From the NCBI GenBank assembly GCA_934454215.1, contig CAKSGG010000151.1:1-7453 (forward strand): a DNA stretch of 7,453 nucleotides. The letters are read 5' to 3'. Source of the stretch: an uncultured Clostridia bacterium. Lineage in GTDB: Bacteria > Bacillota > Clostridia > UBA1381. A program made the translations under genes and the position numbers. Below the pieces are notes generated by a model. The model was not told the origin of the DNA and ran no database searches. It saw nothing but the letters and a program-made list of their open reading frames with translations. Positions 7,203-7,453 of the stretch are shown piece by piece. Position 1 is the stretch's first letter. Every line of letters begins with the position of its first letter.

Positions 7203-7237
7203 GCAAATCTTGATATAACGTGAGTTAGACTTGATAT
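7199..7237 (-). promoter_or_regulatory. Candidate operator: CTTGA half-sites overlapping and upstream of the -35 box
   Basis: An inverted repeat TCAAG-N5-CTTGA spans 7199-7213 and overlaps the -35 hexamer (7197-7202). One arm belongs to a longer word, CTTGATAT (7209-7216, plus strand), repeated exactly at 7230-7237. The two copies are 21 bp apart, close to two helical turns, so a dimeric HTH protein could contact both on one face. Likely ligand: the regulator at 6937-7137, by autoregulation. The repeats are seen; the binding is inferred. Confidence 0.45.
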
Positions 7238-7243
7238 TTTGTA

Positions 7244-7276
7244 AAAACAATAGGCAAGCAATATTTGCCTGCCTAT
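7244..7276 (-). terminator. Rho-independent terminator after the GGDEF gene
   Basis: On the minus strand the arms ATAGGCAGGCAA (7276-7265) and TTGCTTGCCTAT (7261-7250) form a 12-bp stem with one G-T wobble and a 3-base loop, followed by TGTTTTT. The hairpin begins 9 bases after the GGDEF stop codon. It insulates the defence operon from the upstream gene, supporting independent transcription from the promoter at 7174-7202. Confidence 0.85.
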
Positions 7277-7285
7277 ATTGCCCAT

Positions 7286-7453
7286 TTATTTCTTACGCTT
7301 TTTATCCTTATACATTTTCTCATCGGCATACCGTATTATATCGTCAATGCTCTTACTGTATTTTTCGTGGAATCGGGAATAGCCTATTGAAACAGACAGG
7401 TTATACAGCTTTTCATTGTTGATAAAGTATATAGTATCCTTAAATTGCGATAT
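7286..7453 (-). CDS. C-terminal fragment of a GGDEF-domain (diguanylate cyclase-like) protein, cut by the right edge
   Basis: The last 55 codons of a minus-strand gene are visible, ending at a TAA (7288-7286). The translation contains NLSVSIGYSRF, matching the conserved V(S)IG strand late in GGDEF domains, followed by DDIIRYADEKMYKDKK, matching the final ADxxMYxxK helix that closes this domain, and then a short basic tail. Full-length members make cyclic di-GMP from two GTP. The catalytic GG(D/E)EF loop is outside the window, so activity cannot be judged. The gene ends in its own terminator and is not co-transcribed with the defence genes. Whether it belongs to the conjugative element or to another cargo is unknown. 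Confidence 0.8.
   Translation of the reverse strand: MSQFKDTIYFINNEKLYNLSVSIGYSRFHEKYSKSIDDIIRYADEKMYKDKKRKK

Noticed and set aside
1..7453. CRISPR array, tRNA, rRNA or insertion sequence
   Set aside because: I saw no regularly spaced repeats, no cloverleaf-like or rRNA-like sequence, and no transposase or terminal inverted repeats.

Overview
The window looks like a defence cargo carried inside a Gram-positive (Firmicutes, probably gut Clostridia) integrative conjugative element. Every gene I can support lies on the minus strand, so transcription runs from the right edge to the left. The taxonomic call is an inference from low GC, strong GGAGG-type ribosome binding sites, TTG starts, and the N-terminus of a protein type I associate with Firmicutes conjugative elements. 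No 16S or other marker is present.

Region by region, in transcription order. (1) 7453-7286: the last 55 codons of a GGDEF-domain (diguanylate cyclase-like) gene, closed by a Rho-independent terminator at 7244-7276. (2) 7138-7243: an intergenic stretch with a near-consensus sigma-A promoter (TTGACT, 17 bp, TATAAT) and short repeats that could be the operator of the first gene. (3) 7137-6937: a 66-aa XRE/Cro-type regulator. (4) 6935-5457: an N6-adenine DNA methyltransferase with an NPPY motif. (5) 5460-4543: a restriction endonuclease of the BsuBI/PstI family. (6) 4503-3697: a DUF1837 PD-(D/E)XK nuclease, HamA. (7) 3700-653: a 1015-aa superfamily 2 helicase, HamB. (8) A strong terminator at 561-601. 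(9) 542 to beyond position 1: the N-terminal 180 residues of a conjugation-module protein, probably the large cell-wall hydrolase of the type IV secretion apparatus.

The five central genes are packed tightly: a 1-bp gap, a 4-bp ATGA overlap, a 39-bp gap, and another 4-bp ATGA overlap. They have one clear promoter and one clear terminator. They therefore read as a single operon joining two known anti-phage systems: a regulated type II restriction-modification module (expected specificity CTGCAG by family) and a Hachiman module (HamA nuclease plus HamB helicase). Restriction would cut unmethylated incoming DNA. Hachiman would act as a second layer that senses aberrant or damaged DNA and triggers broad nucleolytic degradation. 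Each module is already described. What may be new is their fusion into one transcription unit under an R-M-type regulator, and its placement directly before a conjugation gene whose ribosome binding site touches the cargo terminator.
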